A stretch of DNA of 64,000 bases from Isoperla grammatica (taxonomy: Eukaryota; Arthropoda; Insecta; Plecoptera; Perlodidae). The position numbers and the translations under genes are program-made. Below, piece after piece: positions 22,625 to 34,171 of this stretch; positions within the stretch are counted from its first letter, which is position 1; every line of letters starts with the position of its first letter. Below the pieces are notes generated by a model. It saw nothing but the letters and a program-made list of their open reading frames with translations. It ran no database searches and had not been told where the DNA came from. The DNA lies in NCBI GenBank assembly GCA_945910005.1, contig OX246745.1, positions 6,499,091-6,563,090 on the forward strand, given 5' to 3'.

Positions 22625-23375
22625 CTGAAACAGAAAGTAGAACAGTATAAGCCACTATTGCTACTGAGCAGAAACCAGATAAATAGCCGAATGCATGCTT
22701 CCTAGGGCTGGAAGAAAACGTTTATTTTTCTGAATTTTTCACGTTTTTTAAAGTTTAAACAAAACATCCTTCCTGTTCACAAAATGATAACAAAAAAATT
22801 GGGTAGTGTTCAAAAATGATCGTGAAAAAAATTATCAATGAAATAACACATGTGTGCCTTATCGGCTCGTCGCTCGGTCCCCAAACTCGCCCCCCTCCCT
22901 CAACCCCGTAACCCAACGTCATCAGTAGCTTGTTATGCTGAGACATTGGAAAAGTCTGCAAGTTTGGGTTTTGGGGGGTGGCGGGGGAGGTGGATTGGTC
23001 GTGCGTGGTATAGAACAAGGTTAAACATGTATGAATATTTGTACATGTATATTTTCACGCGGGCGTTTACACGTTTAAACATTTACACGACTTGCCGCTA
23101 ATAATTCCCCAACAATAAGACGTAGAGATAGGGTTTCTTAGGTGTGTCTTAGTTGTAGATAAACTAGTCTCCACCCGCAGTTATGCCTGCAGTGGTAAGA
23201 GACTCGAGAAGGTAGTGGAACGCTAGAGGAAATGGCCAATGAGGGAGACGAGTGGGATAAGACACCTGATTAAGTAACTACTTTCAATCGAAAAAGTGAA
23301 AACTGGGCTCGATTTGGGTGTATAAGACTTAAATACTGTGCAAAAAAAATTTATAAAAATATTAATATTATTATG

Positions 23376-23464
<89 letters not shown>

Positions 23465-24456
23465 AAATAATAATAAATATTTATAAGGGTTTGTATTTCA
23501 AATTTAGAATGTAAATAAGTGAATTTAAATAACAACCATATTCATTGTTTACAAACAGTATCAGTTCTTTCAAACCCCAATTGAGCCCATTATACACTTT
23601 TTCGATGTGGCGTAGCATTAAAGAGTTACGATTAAAAACAGGTAATTTTTCACGGTTGTAATTTGTGGTAATATTCCCTCACACATTCCCACATTCACAA
23701 AAAATATCCGGAGTCAGGGAAGTCAGTTAGGGAAAATTTGTATCACAAAATATTCAATATCCATTTACAGAAGGTAAGCTTGAAATGAATTTTGTGCCTA
23801 CTCATTCACAGGAATCGTTCATACTTCATACTTAAAAAAATTAAATGATGCAAGCAGTAGCTCAACATGATGCTAACCACAATTGTTAATCTTTCATTCA
23901 AGGCCTGTTGCACCATCAGATTCATAAAAACCCTGCCTGAGAACTGCAGCTAGTTAGTAGTAGAAACTTTATTTAGCAGAAGCTATTTTCACAAGTACAA
24001 AAACCAGTAAAGTAACATCACAAGTATGAATAATAATAATGTATAATAGTACATTAGTGAACAACATTACAGTAGCACTAAGACAATAACTAAAACATTA
24101 CAAGTAAATAAACCTACCAACTTTATCCACACATTACTGTAGCACCACAAGTGCAACACACAAATATAATAGCACATTGAATACCAACTTCATCCACACA
24201 ACACAATATAATGTAAATATGTTAGATGTCCCAGAATCCCTGGTTTCGTAGGGCAAGGGCATCAGACCTTTTCTTTAATTAGCCTACAGCATGCCCTTCA
24301 AAACCCTTTGGCACATGATTAATCTCTTATAGGTTGTGGAATTCGGTTATATATTTTCATACCTTTATTAAAAAAGGTGTTGTCTCCATTTTTTGACGAA
24401 GTTTGTTTTACAACAGTTTTGCTTTTCTTAGAACCTCTTGATAAAAATGTATGAGT
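22625..24456. other. ACOX first intron or upstream DNA; (AAT)n microsatellite
   Basis: The exon at 22624 starts with an acceptor, so this stretch is intronic, but the N-terminal ACOX exon was not found. An AAT microsatellite of about 85 bp lies at 23376-23461. Confidence 0.5.
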
Positions 24457-24736
24457 AATACTGCCAGGGGCGGACTGGGATAAAAAGACCCGGGATGCTG
24501 GAGTTCAGGGGAGCCTGCCCGAGGTGGCTTGCTGCCGCTGGGGTCTGGGGCAAAGCCCCGGAGCCACCAGAGGCAAATACGCCGAAGGCGCCAAAAATTG
24601 TTTGGGGTTTCATTGAATTTTATGGCATAAAATACGATTTTAGGGCGCGATTAACAGAGGCCACCCTACCAGTAGCAAAATAACTTCCGTTATATTCAAT
24701 TAATTGCATTGAATACTTACATTAAATATTAGCGCA

Positions 24737-25172
24737 CTTTACACGTACACTCTTGCGCGCGAGATTCGTTGTCGCGCGTTCTTTCCTGCACGTAAAACTG
24801 TCTGTGTAAAAGCAAATGCCTTGCAAGGGAAAGAACGTCGCGAATCATCTGAGGGTTGCGCGCGCGCAAGAGTGCAGGTAAAACTGTCCGTGTAAAAGCA
24901 AGCTTGCAAGGGAAAGAACGTCGTGAATCATCTGAACACTCCGAACACTCCACCCGCCAAGCAGAAGTGTGGTAAAGACGAAGGGATTGGCATGTACACG
25001 CACACTCTTGAACGCGCGCTTTCGTTTCCCCGCGGAGCGTGCGCGCAAGAGTGTGATGCAGTTTTAGACACTACACTCCTGCGCGCCGCTCCAACCCACA
25101 GTTTTGCGCGCGGTGTTTCCTTCGCGCAAGAACGCGACACGCAAGCGTGCGCGCAAGAGTGTACGTGTAAAG
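24737..25172. mobile_element. Nested MITE with CTTTACACGTACACTCTTGC ends
   Basis: Inverted ends CTTTACACGTACACTC and its complement are exact for more than 20 bp. The interior is rich in GCGCGCAAGAGTG motifs in both orientations and is unusually CpG-rich. It lies in half A of the composite element and is missing from half B. A target duplication was not resolved. Confidence 0.7.
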
Positions 25173-25377
25173 GCCCCTACAACAATAAATTCAATTCTAA
25201 TTTCAAAAGAATACTTATAGAGTGGGGTTAAGATTTTTTTAGCAATATACAGAGAAGTATTTACATAATAGGAACTTTCTCGTAGCAGCCCAGGGGCCCG
25301 GACTGCCAAAGGGCCCGGATTTGCCCAGGGGCTCGGGATGCGATCGCATCCCGGCATCCCTAGCCAGTCCGCGCCTG

Positions 25378-25966
25378 CCTACAATGCATGGTTTAGCTGT
25401 AAAATGCAATTAAAAATGGATCCCAAGGCAGCTACAAGTGTTGTATGGGAGTCTAGTGAGGGTGTCTGTGTGATGCCAGAATACGCCCCGTTTCCCTCTA
25501 CGATGCACGGTTAAGCTGTAAAATGCAATTAAAAGTGGATCCCAAGGCAGCCACTAGTGTTGTATGGGGGTCTAGTGAGGGTGTCTGTGTGATGCCTGAA
25601 TAAGCCCCGTTTCCCTCTACGATGCACGGTTTAGCTGTAAAATGCAATTCTAAATTGATCCCAAGGCAGCCACTAGTGTTGTATTGGAGTCTAGTGAAGG
25701 TGGCTGTGTGATGCCAGAATAAGCCCTGTTTCCCTCTACGATGCACGGTTTACCTGTAAAATGCAATTAAAAAAGGATCTGAAGGCAGCTACTAGTGTTG
25801 AATGGGAGTCTAGTGAGGGTGTATGTGTGATGCCAGAATAAGCCCCGTTTCCCTCTACGACGCACGGTTTAGCTGTAAGATGCAATTAAAATGGATCCGA
25901 AGGCAGCTATTAGTGTTAGTGAGGGTGCCTGTGTGATGCCAGAATAAGCCCAGTTTCCCTCTACGA
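25378..25966. repeat. 119-bp minisatellite, about five units
   Basis: Units are spaced 119 bp (the GCACGG motif recurs near 25385, 25504, 25623, 25742 and 25861) and diverge by substitutions and small indels. They fill the space between the two halves of the composite hAT-like element. Confidence 0.93.
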
Positions 25967-26438
25967 CAGGGGCAGACTGGGATAAAAAGGCCCGCGATGC
26001 TGGGTTTCAGTGGGGCCCACACGAGTTGGTGTGGCGCAGCTGGGGTCTGGGGCAAAGCCCCAGCCGCTGGAGGCAAATACGCCAAAAGCGTAACAATTTT
26101 TTGGGGTTGCATTGAATTTTATGGTCTAAAATACTATTTTAGGGTGCGATTAATGGAGGCCACCCTACCAGTAGCAAAATAATTTCCATTATATTCAATT
26201 AATTAGGCCTACATTGAATATTTACAATAAATATTACAATAAATTCAATTATAATTTCAAAACAAGACTTACCGGTATAGAGTGGGGTTAAGATTTTTTT
26301 TAACAATATGTATTTACATCATAGGAACTTTCTGGTAGCAGCCCGGGGGCCCAGACTGCCAAAGGGCCCGGATTTGCCCAGGGGCCCGGGATGCGATCGC
26401 ATCATGGCATCCCTAGCCAGTCCGCGCCTGAATACTGC

Positions 26439-27458
26439 TTGTACTTAATCTATTAATGAGGTATTCTGGGGCTAGTCTTTTATGCAATCGAAAAATGAAA
26501 GTCAGAGTAGGCCTATTCAATAAAATCCTGTCCCTAATATTTAATCATGAAAGGGCATTGTACATTGGTTTTATACCTGTGTGAACCTGTTCACCTGAAG
26601 GATAAAACGCACCGTTTTATTTTGTTGCTTTTGCAAGTTGGAGTTATTGAACTGTCATACCACCATTCAGTAGATAGTGCAAGCTACATAATCTCCATCA
26701 CAAGTAGCATGCCCACCCTGTCTCCTTCACATTAGTCCCTTCTACACAGCACCTGCATTATGAAGCGAGCACCTCCATTCTACTCTTATGGCAATCATTT
26801 GATTGTTTGTTTCATTTTTATGTCTCTTTTAGACTTTTGCTCAGACTTTTGGAAAATTTTGGACAGAGTGGACATAGATGCGCTCGCTTATCAATGCATC
26901 ACACAGGGGTGTTCGGGTTTTTTTTTTAAAGGAGGACATGTCCGGGTTTAACTGGACAAATTGCAAACCCCTATTGGTGAGTGTAGTTAGTTGTTGTGTT
27001 GTGTAGTGTTTGGCTTTCTACAAAGGGGAATTTAATGAGGCTCAATTGGTCAACATCTTGAGGGAGGTATTTTTGCAAGTAATGATCAATTCAGCATTAC
27101 CAGTATTCCACTTGACACTAATCACTTTAATCAGCATTTCCTCCTGTTGCACTGTCAGGTAATTAATACCTAGACAAGTCAGCAACATGCATTCTCTGCG
27201 CCAAAGGGTCATTGGAGTCAAGTAGGCCTATCATCGGTAATTTTTATGTATTTGCAGTGTCAGTCACCTCACCTGTACAATGTAATGGTAGGGGCCTAGT
27301 CCTATATCACTCTCGTCCGAAGAAAGCATTGGATCAGGGCACATTGGTTGTAACTGATTCAAGTCTCACTATAGGCCTACAAGTAAATTCTGAATCAAAA
27401 GAGGTTTGATTTAATTTGCTTTCAGAAGCAACTTGAAGTATTTCTATTTCTTGAAGCT
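26439..27458. other. Intergenic, nothing recognised
   Basis: No exon, RNA or transposon end that I can support. Four copies of the octamer TAGGCCTA occur between 26204 and 27379. Confidence 0.5.
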
Positions 27459-27674
27459 CCCCCCCCCCCCCCCCNNNNNNNNNNNNNNNNNNNNNNNNNN
27501 NNNNNNNNNNNNNNNNNNNNNNNNNNNNNNNNNNNNNNNNNNNNNNNNNNNNNNNNNNNNNNNNNNNNNNNNNNNNNNNNNNNNNNNNNNNNNNNNNNNN
27601 NNNNNNNNNNNNNNNNNNNNNNNNNNNNNNNNNNNNNNNNNNNNNNNNNNNNNNNNNNNNNNNNNNNNNNNNNN
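27459..27674. other. Poly-C run followed by a 200-base assembly gap
   Basis: Sixteen C (27459-27474) run directly into exactly 200 N (27475-27674). The round number marks a gap of unknown true size, probably caused by a C homopolymer. Confidence 0.98.
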
Positions 27675-28529
27675 TTTTGCAATACTAAAAAAAAAGAATC
27701 TATGTTTGAGTTTTTAATTCTTACATTGAGATTCATGCTTATGTACATAATACCTTTACATATCAACGTGTTTAACAAAGTTCTGGTATTTCCTGGTAAG
27801 CGTATTCGTGTTCTGTTGACAGCTGTGCCGTCACTAGATACTCCGTATGACGTCATCGGTGTCGCCGCTCTTGTAGCGAAGCGGAGGTCGGCAACAACTC
27901 ATCGGTCGGTGAGGCGAGAAGTTCATGTTTCCCTAATCGCACAGACACACAGACTGATGTAATGGATTTTCTTAGAAACCTACGCTCAAGGGCAAATAAC
28001 GTAGTTTTATTATAGTATCTTATTTGCTCAAGGGTATTTCCAGAATATTGCCTCAGCAGCAGACAATGTAACCAAACTTGAGATAAATACACGCATGTGT
28101 GATTTCCTGTGGCGCATAACAAACCGTAATGGCTCTGGTATTCAGTTGATATTGGGACATCTGCGGAAATCTGTCTTCAAAGAATAGAATGATTATTTAA
28201 GATTACAATGTGTTCATCTTCATTGTCCATTATTCGTTTATATGAGTATTATTAAATCATTATGGCGATTATATTAATGAACGACATCATAACCCTGTAA
28301 TAAAAACTACTTCTCATTTGCATACAATGAGCATAATCAAACTGATAATTGCCGTTACTATTAGCATCATGAGTTATGTATGATGATAGTCTTATATTAC
28401 CTAACCTGTGCAGCAACATTAGTTCAACTGGATCGAGGATGGAAAAAATGTACAATATTTGAACCTATTGCGTCGATATGCCGACACCATTGCTGTCTAA
28501 GAAGTATTTTTTATTTGTGTTTGTGATAG
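27675..28529. other. No gene recognised
   Basis: AT-rich flank between the gap and the BEL/Pao remnant. An 89-codon minus-strand ORF (27853-28122) resembles nothing I know. Confidence 0.4.
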
Positions 28530-28923
28530 TCGGTTGCTCTCCCTTTCAACCCTGATTGTAAAATGCCAGACAACAATCGCAACGCCGCGCTTCAACATTT
28601 TCTCAGTTTGGAACGTCGAGTAAAACGTGACACTCACAGTTATGACTCATGTAACTGCACCAAGCTTTTTGGACTCGTTGGTCCACTGAGTATTTGCACA
28701 CTCAAATGCAAAGAGGAAAGTGGGTTCGTGCATGTCCCAATCTCAAGATTGGAGACGTCGCTTTCGTTCTGGAACCGTCTTGTGCCCCTTTATCCTGGCC
28801 TATAGGTAGAGTAGTACAGATCTGTCCAGGCACGGACGAAGTGTTCCGCGTCGTTTCCGTTCGCACTGGTAAGGGAGTGTTTACCCGCCCGGTAAACAAG
28901 CTGGTCACTCTACCCCCTACCTA
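28530..28923 (+). pseudogene. BEL/Pao retrotransposon pol remnant, internally deleted
   Basis: Two pieces of a BEL/Pao polyprotein are fused in different frames. Piece 1 (about 28530-28650) reads LPFNPDCKMPDNNRNAALQ and then HFLSLERRVKRDT, the conserved stretch ahead of the reverse transcriptase. Piece 2 (28655-28923) reads QAFWTRWSTEYLHTQMQRGK, then LKIGDVAFVLE, WPIGRVVQICPGTDEVFRVV and TRPVNKLVTLPPT before a stop. That is the C-terminal DUF5641 domain of BEL/Pao integrases. Everything between (reverse transcriptase, RNase H, integrase core) is gone, so the copy cannot be active. Assignment rests on recognised family wording. Confidence 0.85.
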
Positions 28924-29019
28924 GTTTCGTACCTTCGGTCTTGTTCTAGTTTGTAGTTTCTAGTTATCTCTTATTCCTTATAAGTTATCTATTAAAATTG
29001 TTAATTTTAGGTGAGCGGT

Positions 29020-29490
29020 ATGTTCGCGTCATATTTCAATGTCACTCGTTTATTTCCGTTGGTTTGACTAGGGTAGTCCATCACGTCATTTCTCTAGCTT
29101 ATCGCTGTAATATCCCCAGTCTTGTCTGCACCTCGGTTGCTGTAATGTCGTTCGTGCGACGTGTCTTGTTTTTCGCTGACTTTATGTCAGACTCATTTCT
29201 CGGCTTTGTGACTATCCTGTTCTTATTCATATCTCTACTTTCTTCATATTGCTGTACTATTATACTCCTAACTATACTATCCCCAGTGCCGGTCATAATT
29301 ACAGCAAGTGTCAAGGTCATCTGCGTCAACTGTTCACCACGTCATCTACCGAAGCTTCTCGCCGCAATGTAAGTCCAATTTCTCCCCTTTCTAATGTATC
29401 TCTCCCTAACAAAAACATACAGTCCACTGTTGCTATCTCCAGGGCAACCGCCCCTACAATTTGTTTATAAAACATTTTGCCACGTGTATT
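29020..29490 (+). repeat. Possible 3' LTR of the BEL/Pao remnant
   Basis: The segment after the pol stop begins TGTTCGCGTC and could end near ..GCACAAACA, the TG..CA form of an LTR. No second copy occurs in the window, so the assignment is positional only. Confidence 0.25.
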
Positions 29491-29641
29491 GCACAAACAT
29501 CATAATTGTAGGAGAATGAACATCAGTCTATTTGTGCCAGAACCAAAGATATGTTTTCCCTTTTTCGTTTCTTCTGCATCTTGATTGGTTGAGGCAGGGT
29601 AGATGACCCTGACCCTGTACCGGACAAAAAGTGTGGCCATA

Positions 29642-29832
29642 AGTAAAGTCGTACAGAAACTTCGGCAATGCTTTCGTCATCAATCAATGACGTGTTTACC
29701 GTCTCGACCAACCCGAGCAGGTATTTGAATTAGCCACGGCTGCTGGTTGGCTGCCACCTCATCTCTGCTCTAAGGCTGCCACTCACCCACCTGTGACGGA
29801 AGCATTACCGAAAATGTTGTACGACTACTTAG
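29642..29832. mobile_element. Hairpin MITE, TAAAGTCGTAC family copy 1
   Basis: The ends form an imperfect inverted repeat (TAAAGTCGTAC..TTCGG.AATGCTT and complement). The interior (GACGTGTTTACCGTCTCG, CAACCCGAGCAGGTAT, TAGCCACGGC) is shared with the copy at 48701-48870. Confidence 0.75.
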
Positions 29833-30059
29833 AGACTATCTGCATGTAATCTGTTGATGCAGTGAATAGGATGTGATTGCGACAGATAGAATGTAATATA
29901 GACACACAACACAAAACATGCTAGACATGTCACAGATCATCACTGCTCGGAGCAATCAAGGCTGTGATCATTACTATTGATCTAGAAGTCAGTCATGGGA
30001 GGGGGCGATTATAGAAAAGTTATTACTGTAAACCCATTCGACCCTACAGATGCATCTTA

Positions 30060-30076
30060 CCCCCCCCCCCCCCCCC
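30060..30076. repeat. Poly-C tract (17 C)
   Basis: Uninterrupted C run in otherwise unannotated DNA. Confidence 0.95.
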
Positions 30077-30402
30077 TCCCCTACCCCAAGGAACAAAAAG
30101 TAATGGACAGCGGAAAATTGTGACGAGAGCGAATTAAAAATATATTGAGACGTTTGAGCAAAATATGCGTAATAGTACGTACGTACAAACCCCTACAAAT
30201 GCCATTGCTTTGAATTATTAATAATATTTGGTTCAATGAACGATAACAGGCGAATATTGAATTTGAGATAATTTACATGAAATACTTCAGTCGTTATTAT
30301 ACATCAGGAAGTTATAGTATTTACTATTTAACATTTTGGTGTTTGCAGTAGTAGCACCCCAGGATTTCATGCTGGAAAGAACGTTTTTGGGGCTCTGGTT
30401 GT

Positions 30403-30567
30403 AAAGTCGCTCCACAGCAACCTTGGGGTTGGGGACGTCACAGATGGGCGTGTCGGAGCCAATCAGCGGGCGGCTTTCACCAATACTCACATTTAATTGG
30501 CCAAGCCTCACTCATCTGTGACGTCCCCAGCCCCATAGTTGCTTTGGAGCGACTTTAAAGACCGAGG
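30403..30567. mobile_element. Hairpin MITE, TAAAGTCGCTCC type
   Basis: The left arm TAAAGTCGCTCCACAGCAAC and its near-complement at the right reach inward to GACGTCACAGATG. The interior contains GAGCCAATCAGCGGG. It has the same architecture and core motifs as 9-170. Directly after it, 30556-30600 carries a fragment of the GGTTTGGGGCAGAGCCCC module of the composite hAT. Confidence 0.8.
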
Positions 30568-30600
30568 TTTGGGGCAGAGCCCCATCCGCCGGAGGCAAAA

Positions 30601-31205
30601 GAAAATTCGTGAGAAATTCTCTACTTAAGTGCCGCCCGGCAAATAACCGTGACAATCGTGGGGAGCTCTCGTTGTATTCGCCGCTGGTTGCGATCATGTA
30701 ATGGTAATAACTAATAGTAATAGAAACAATAAACATTAACTGATTGTACAGAGGTTGTTTACGAGCTCCCATGGCGCAAGTAAACTCTGATAAGTACCTA
30801 TGGGAGTATCAGATGATATATTACACACGGGGGAACACTTTTCATAACAAATTGATTTTATTAGATGAGATGCATTTTGAGATGTTTGACGAAGGCAAAG
30901 CGAAGACGGGTAAATTGTTTGCACACGTTGTGTTCCGTTTTTATAGTGGCGAGTTATATTTGAACTGCACCTACGAGAACTTGTTTTGACGGGAGTGAGG
31001 TTGGAGTTACCCTGCGTCATGCTTCTTCTGTTGTGTGTTTGTAAGAGTGATATGACTCAAACGGGTAAATATTTGCATCACTTGTCAAGATTGGCTTAAC
31101 GATTTACGTTCTACCATAACCTGCGGTACAAGGGATCCCCTTCAAGAGAGCTGAATATCAATACAGGTTTTGTATAGAAAAAAATATACATATTTTTGTT
31201 AAATC
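30601..31205. other. No gene supported
   Basis: A 73-codon ATG frame at 30771-30989 (MAQVNSDKYLWEYQ...) is the only notable opening. I do not recognise it, and the opposite strand is open across the same bases. Confidence 0.35.
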
Positions 31206-31209
31206 ATTT

Positions 31210-31560
31210 TATTCTTCTGAACAATGCACTAAAAGGCAGAAAATAATATGTCCAGTTTTCCACGACGCTTTTTCATGAGACTGAAAAAAAAACGTGGGGC
31301 GACCATAAAATAATGAAATGCACTTTAACGGCATAACCTAATCCTACAAATGTACGAACATCAACCCTCCCCCCCAAACCCCCACCCAAAACGCTTTTTC
31401 CAGGAAAATTCTTTTAAAAATACTTATGTATTGTCATCGATGATCAGATTTGGACGAGAGTTCGAACGCAATACACAGCTTATATTTGAGCCAAGTAACA
31501 AAATACTTTCTAGATAGAAAGTGGCCCGAGATAAAATTTATAGCATATGTGCAGGGTGTG
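31210..31560. repeat. Single-arm copy of the palindrome family
   Basis: GATCAGATTTGGACGAGAGTT, CTTTCTAGATAGAAAGTG and CATATGTGCAGGGTG correspond in order to the left arm of the palindrome at 34172-34880. The inverted second arm is missing. Confidence 0.6.
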
Positions 31561-32179
31561 TATATTATCTTCACTGCCCAATCGCAGGGCGGAACTATAT
31601 CCTTGGCTATATTTTTAATATAATCGTTGTCTATATATACGTATCGACATCGTAAACGAATGGGTAATGGCTCAGGGGTAAGTATTTGCTTCTATATAGA
31701 TTCGATATAGATTTATGTGTAGTCATTATTTAAAAAATTCTTATTTTATTTATTTATCTTAGCTTTAAAAGGGCATCAAGCAATTTATTTGTTATACAGA
31801 CACCATGATAAATGATATGCTTATTCTAACCCTTAACAAAATTTAAAAAAATTAAAATAATCACTGCATATACTGGGTTCACTGATTGAACAACTATTCT
31901 TGAGAACTGTTATTTCCCCTATAGTGGAGTGGGTGTGTTTAAGATGGCATTGGTTGTCCATCAGGATGCGTTTACCAGCAACAAGTACACGTGAGGTCGT
32001 TGCTATGATTGTCGGTACATAGACACCGAGAGATAAGTAAACATTGATTGCGATTCACTAAGCGTTATTCACTCAGTGATGCTCTTCAACAGTGAAGGTT
32101 CGCTACACCACCGTAGAGAGCTCTAAACCCGTTCTACACGGTCAAACTTTACGTGCAACAAGTTGCCTTCACGTATCTA
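31561..32179. other. No feature recognised
   Basis: AT-rich, with no coding or repeat signal I can support. Confidence 0.4.
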
Positions 32180-32425
32180 TAGGTGGTTCCAACCTAAGAA
32201 ACACTGTCAATCTCTATAACCTCAATGGAGGCGATGTTATTGTGTATGTGAATCATCCCCATTATTCAAGAGAGCACTCACCGTTTCGGCTACCTCGGCT
32301 TTTTGTAACTGTGTGTTACCGAAGTTCTAGACATGACTGACGTGTACAACTTTCAACAAAGAAGGCGACGGCTAAGTAGTCCTTTCAGGTTAGTGATTGC
32401 CAGGGTGTTAGTTAGGTTGGAATTG
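32180..32425. mobile_element. Diverged copy of the CTGCGTGCCAACCTAA MITE
   Basis: The left end TTCCAACCTAAGAAACACTG and the complementary right end (CCAGGGTGTTAGTTAGGTTGG) match the terminal repeats of the element at 49081-49416. The interior (TTTTTGTAACTGTGTGT, TACAACTTTCAACAAAG, GGCGACGGCTAA) aligns as well. Confidence 0.7.
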
Positions 32426-33217
32426 GAACCAAGTATAGTCTCATACCGTTTCCCCTTTTATCCCCGCAGTTTTAATGAAAATCAACATTTTCCTGAATCA
32501 TTTCAAAATAGAGGCTAGGAATTAGAGAAGTAGACATTAAGTTGGTACTATTGGATGAGGCGTTTTCATAGCATGAGGCATAATGTTGGGGTAACTCGAG
32601 CAGGTAAACTCCGTGACTGACCCTCACTCACAGGCAGAACACTGTTGCCATTACCCGGTGTTAGCTTGATAGCTAAGCTTAGCTTAGCTTGATTTCCAAA
32701 CTAATCCCATCGACGTAATCTGTTAATATCATTGTGATGGTTCTGAGTGGTTTTTATTATCGATTGTACTATACATACGAGGCGTTTATGATGATGGAAA
32801 CAAAACCGCGTAATCGCCCGCCCGCTAACAGCATGCGCGAAACTGTGACCATGAACAAGGCTTCAAACGACCGAATGTATTCCCCTATTACTTTTCAATT
32901 TGGTACCAAATTCTGTACCAAATTGTCGGCTTTAATACGATGGAAACAGATTTTAACTGTGTCGTTAACAGATTACTTACGACGTGATATTTGAAACCAT
33001 GTTGTCGCAATGAGCCGAACATCGCGAGTTCACCCGATGTTCAACCGATTCAACCTGCTGTGAACCGTACATTTATGCTTGGAAGCTTATGAATTGAGTT
33101 GGGTAAGTTACTCAAAATTATAAAAACATATGTTATCTTTTCAAGTTATGATATGTTATGTTTTCAAGCATCTTATCACGTTTCATGTCTAGCAAAGTTT
33201 ATAAGTTACTGTAGATT
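32426..33217. other. No feature recognised
   Basis: No exon or repeat supported. The 86-codon frame at 32734-32994 resembles no family I know. Confidence 0.4.
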
Positions 33218-33595
33218 GAAAGCGTTCGGCAGTAGGAGTTTTACAGATGTATTGGTCGTCAACCAATTACTCTTAAACTAATAGTAGGATTATTATAAAT
33301 ATTTACCTACTTGTAGAGGGATGTCATATCTATGCACCAACCTATTCAAAAATAATGTACCCATTTTTAAACAGATTCTCCGTATTATTTCGCCGAATAT
33401 TTTCGACGAAAGTAATTTATTTGCAAAATTCAAACGTGAGTATATCATTTTTGAGCAGACTTGTCGCAAATGTACTTAATACCATGCGTAGATATGACAC
33501 TCCTCTGCAAGTAGGTAAATTTTCATAATAATCCTATTATTTGTTTAAGAGAAATTAGTTGACTAAAAACGTCAAAACTACTTCCGAACGCTCTT
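33218..33595. repeat. 378-bp near-complete palindrome
   Basis: The two halves are imperfect reverse complements along their whole length, from AGCGTTCGG at the left edge to CCGAACGCT at the right. The fold runs right through the centre near 33406 (ATTATTTCG...CGAAAGTAAT). There is no unique spacer, so it could extrude as a long cruciform or be transcribed as a hairpin RNA. Confidence 0.85.
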
Positions 33596-34171
33596 AATGA
33601 CAACATACCGAGTGATTGAGTTGATACTATAGGTGTCTGTAAACTGGACACAGGTCAGTTTGACCACTGTGCATGTGTCTGCATGTTACCTGGCGTTGAA
33701 GGGTGTACTGATAACCCGGGTGTTATGTGCCTTAAAACGACGCACAAGAACAACCAAACCATTCAACTTCAAGGTGGGAAAAACAGACGTGTTGAAATCT
33801 GAATCTAATGTGGTAATGCGCTAATTAATTCTCATGCTAACGTAATAGCAGACTCGAATAATACCAGCCTCATTTTATACTTATCTATGCTTTACATGTG
33901 ACAGTATACAGGTATTGATACTTTTTACCTCCTGTGTATTGGCGTTGGTAAATCCTCAAACAAACCGGATGTGACGAGTGAGGCTGCCACTCTACTAAGC
34001 TGATGGCCTGTACATGAAACAACGGCAGGAATCGGTATATTTTCGTTGAAATAACGCACATCGCGAATATCGCGATCTCAAGGACGTTTGAAAGTGACGT
34101 CACTGGCCAATGTGGCGGCCGTGCCGGGTTAACTTCTCTGTGTGACATTGGCGGTATCGCTGGAACGTTGA

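Larger units (their letters stand above)
24465..26430. mobile_element. Composite hAT-like transposon
   Basis: The outer ends CAGGGGCGGACTGGGA and (complement) CAGGCGCGGACTGGCTA are flanked by a perfect 8-bp target duplication AATACTGC (24457-24464 and 26431-26438). Internally the same pair of ends recurs. Half A (24465-25377) and half B (25967-26430) are related copies, each with its own left and right end. They are joined by a 119-bp minisatellite. Half A also contains a nested MITE. Only the outermost boundary shows a matching duplication, so the whole behaved as one unit when it inserted. No transposase frame is seen. Confidence 0.85.

Noticed and set aside
27475..27674. Chimeric join of two organisms at the gap
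   Set aside because: The same SINE body and the same style of hairpin MITE occur on both sides, so both sides come from one genome; a misjoin within that genome remains possible.
27422..27856. Minus-strand 144-codon ORF
   Set aside because: Most of it is the N gap.
30287..31020. Opposed ORFs of 74-94 codons around 30.3-31.0 kb
   Set aside because: They overlap a hairpin MITE and each other on opposite strands, without family resemblance.
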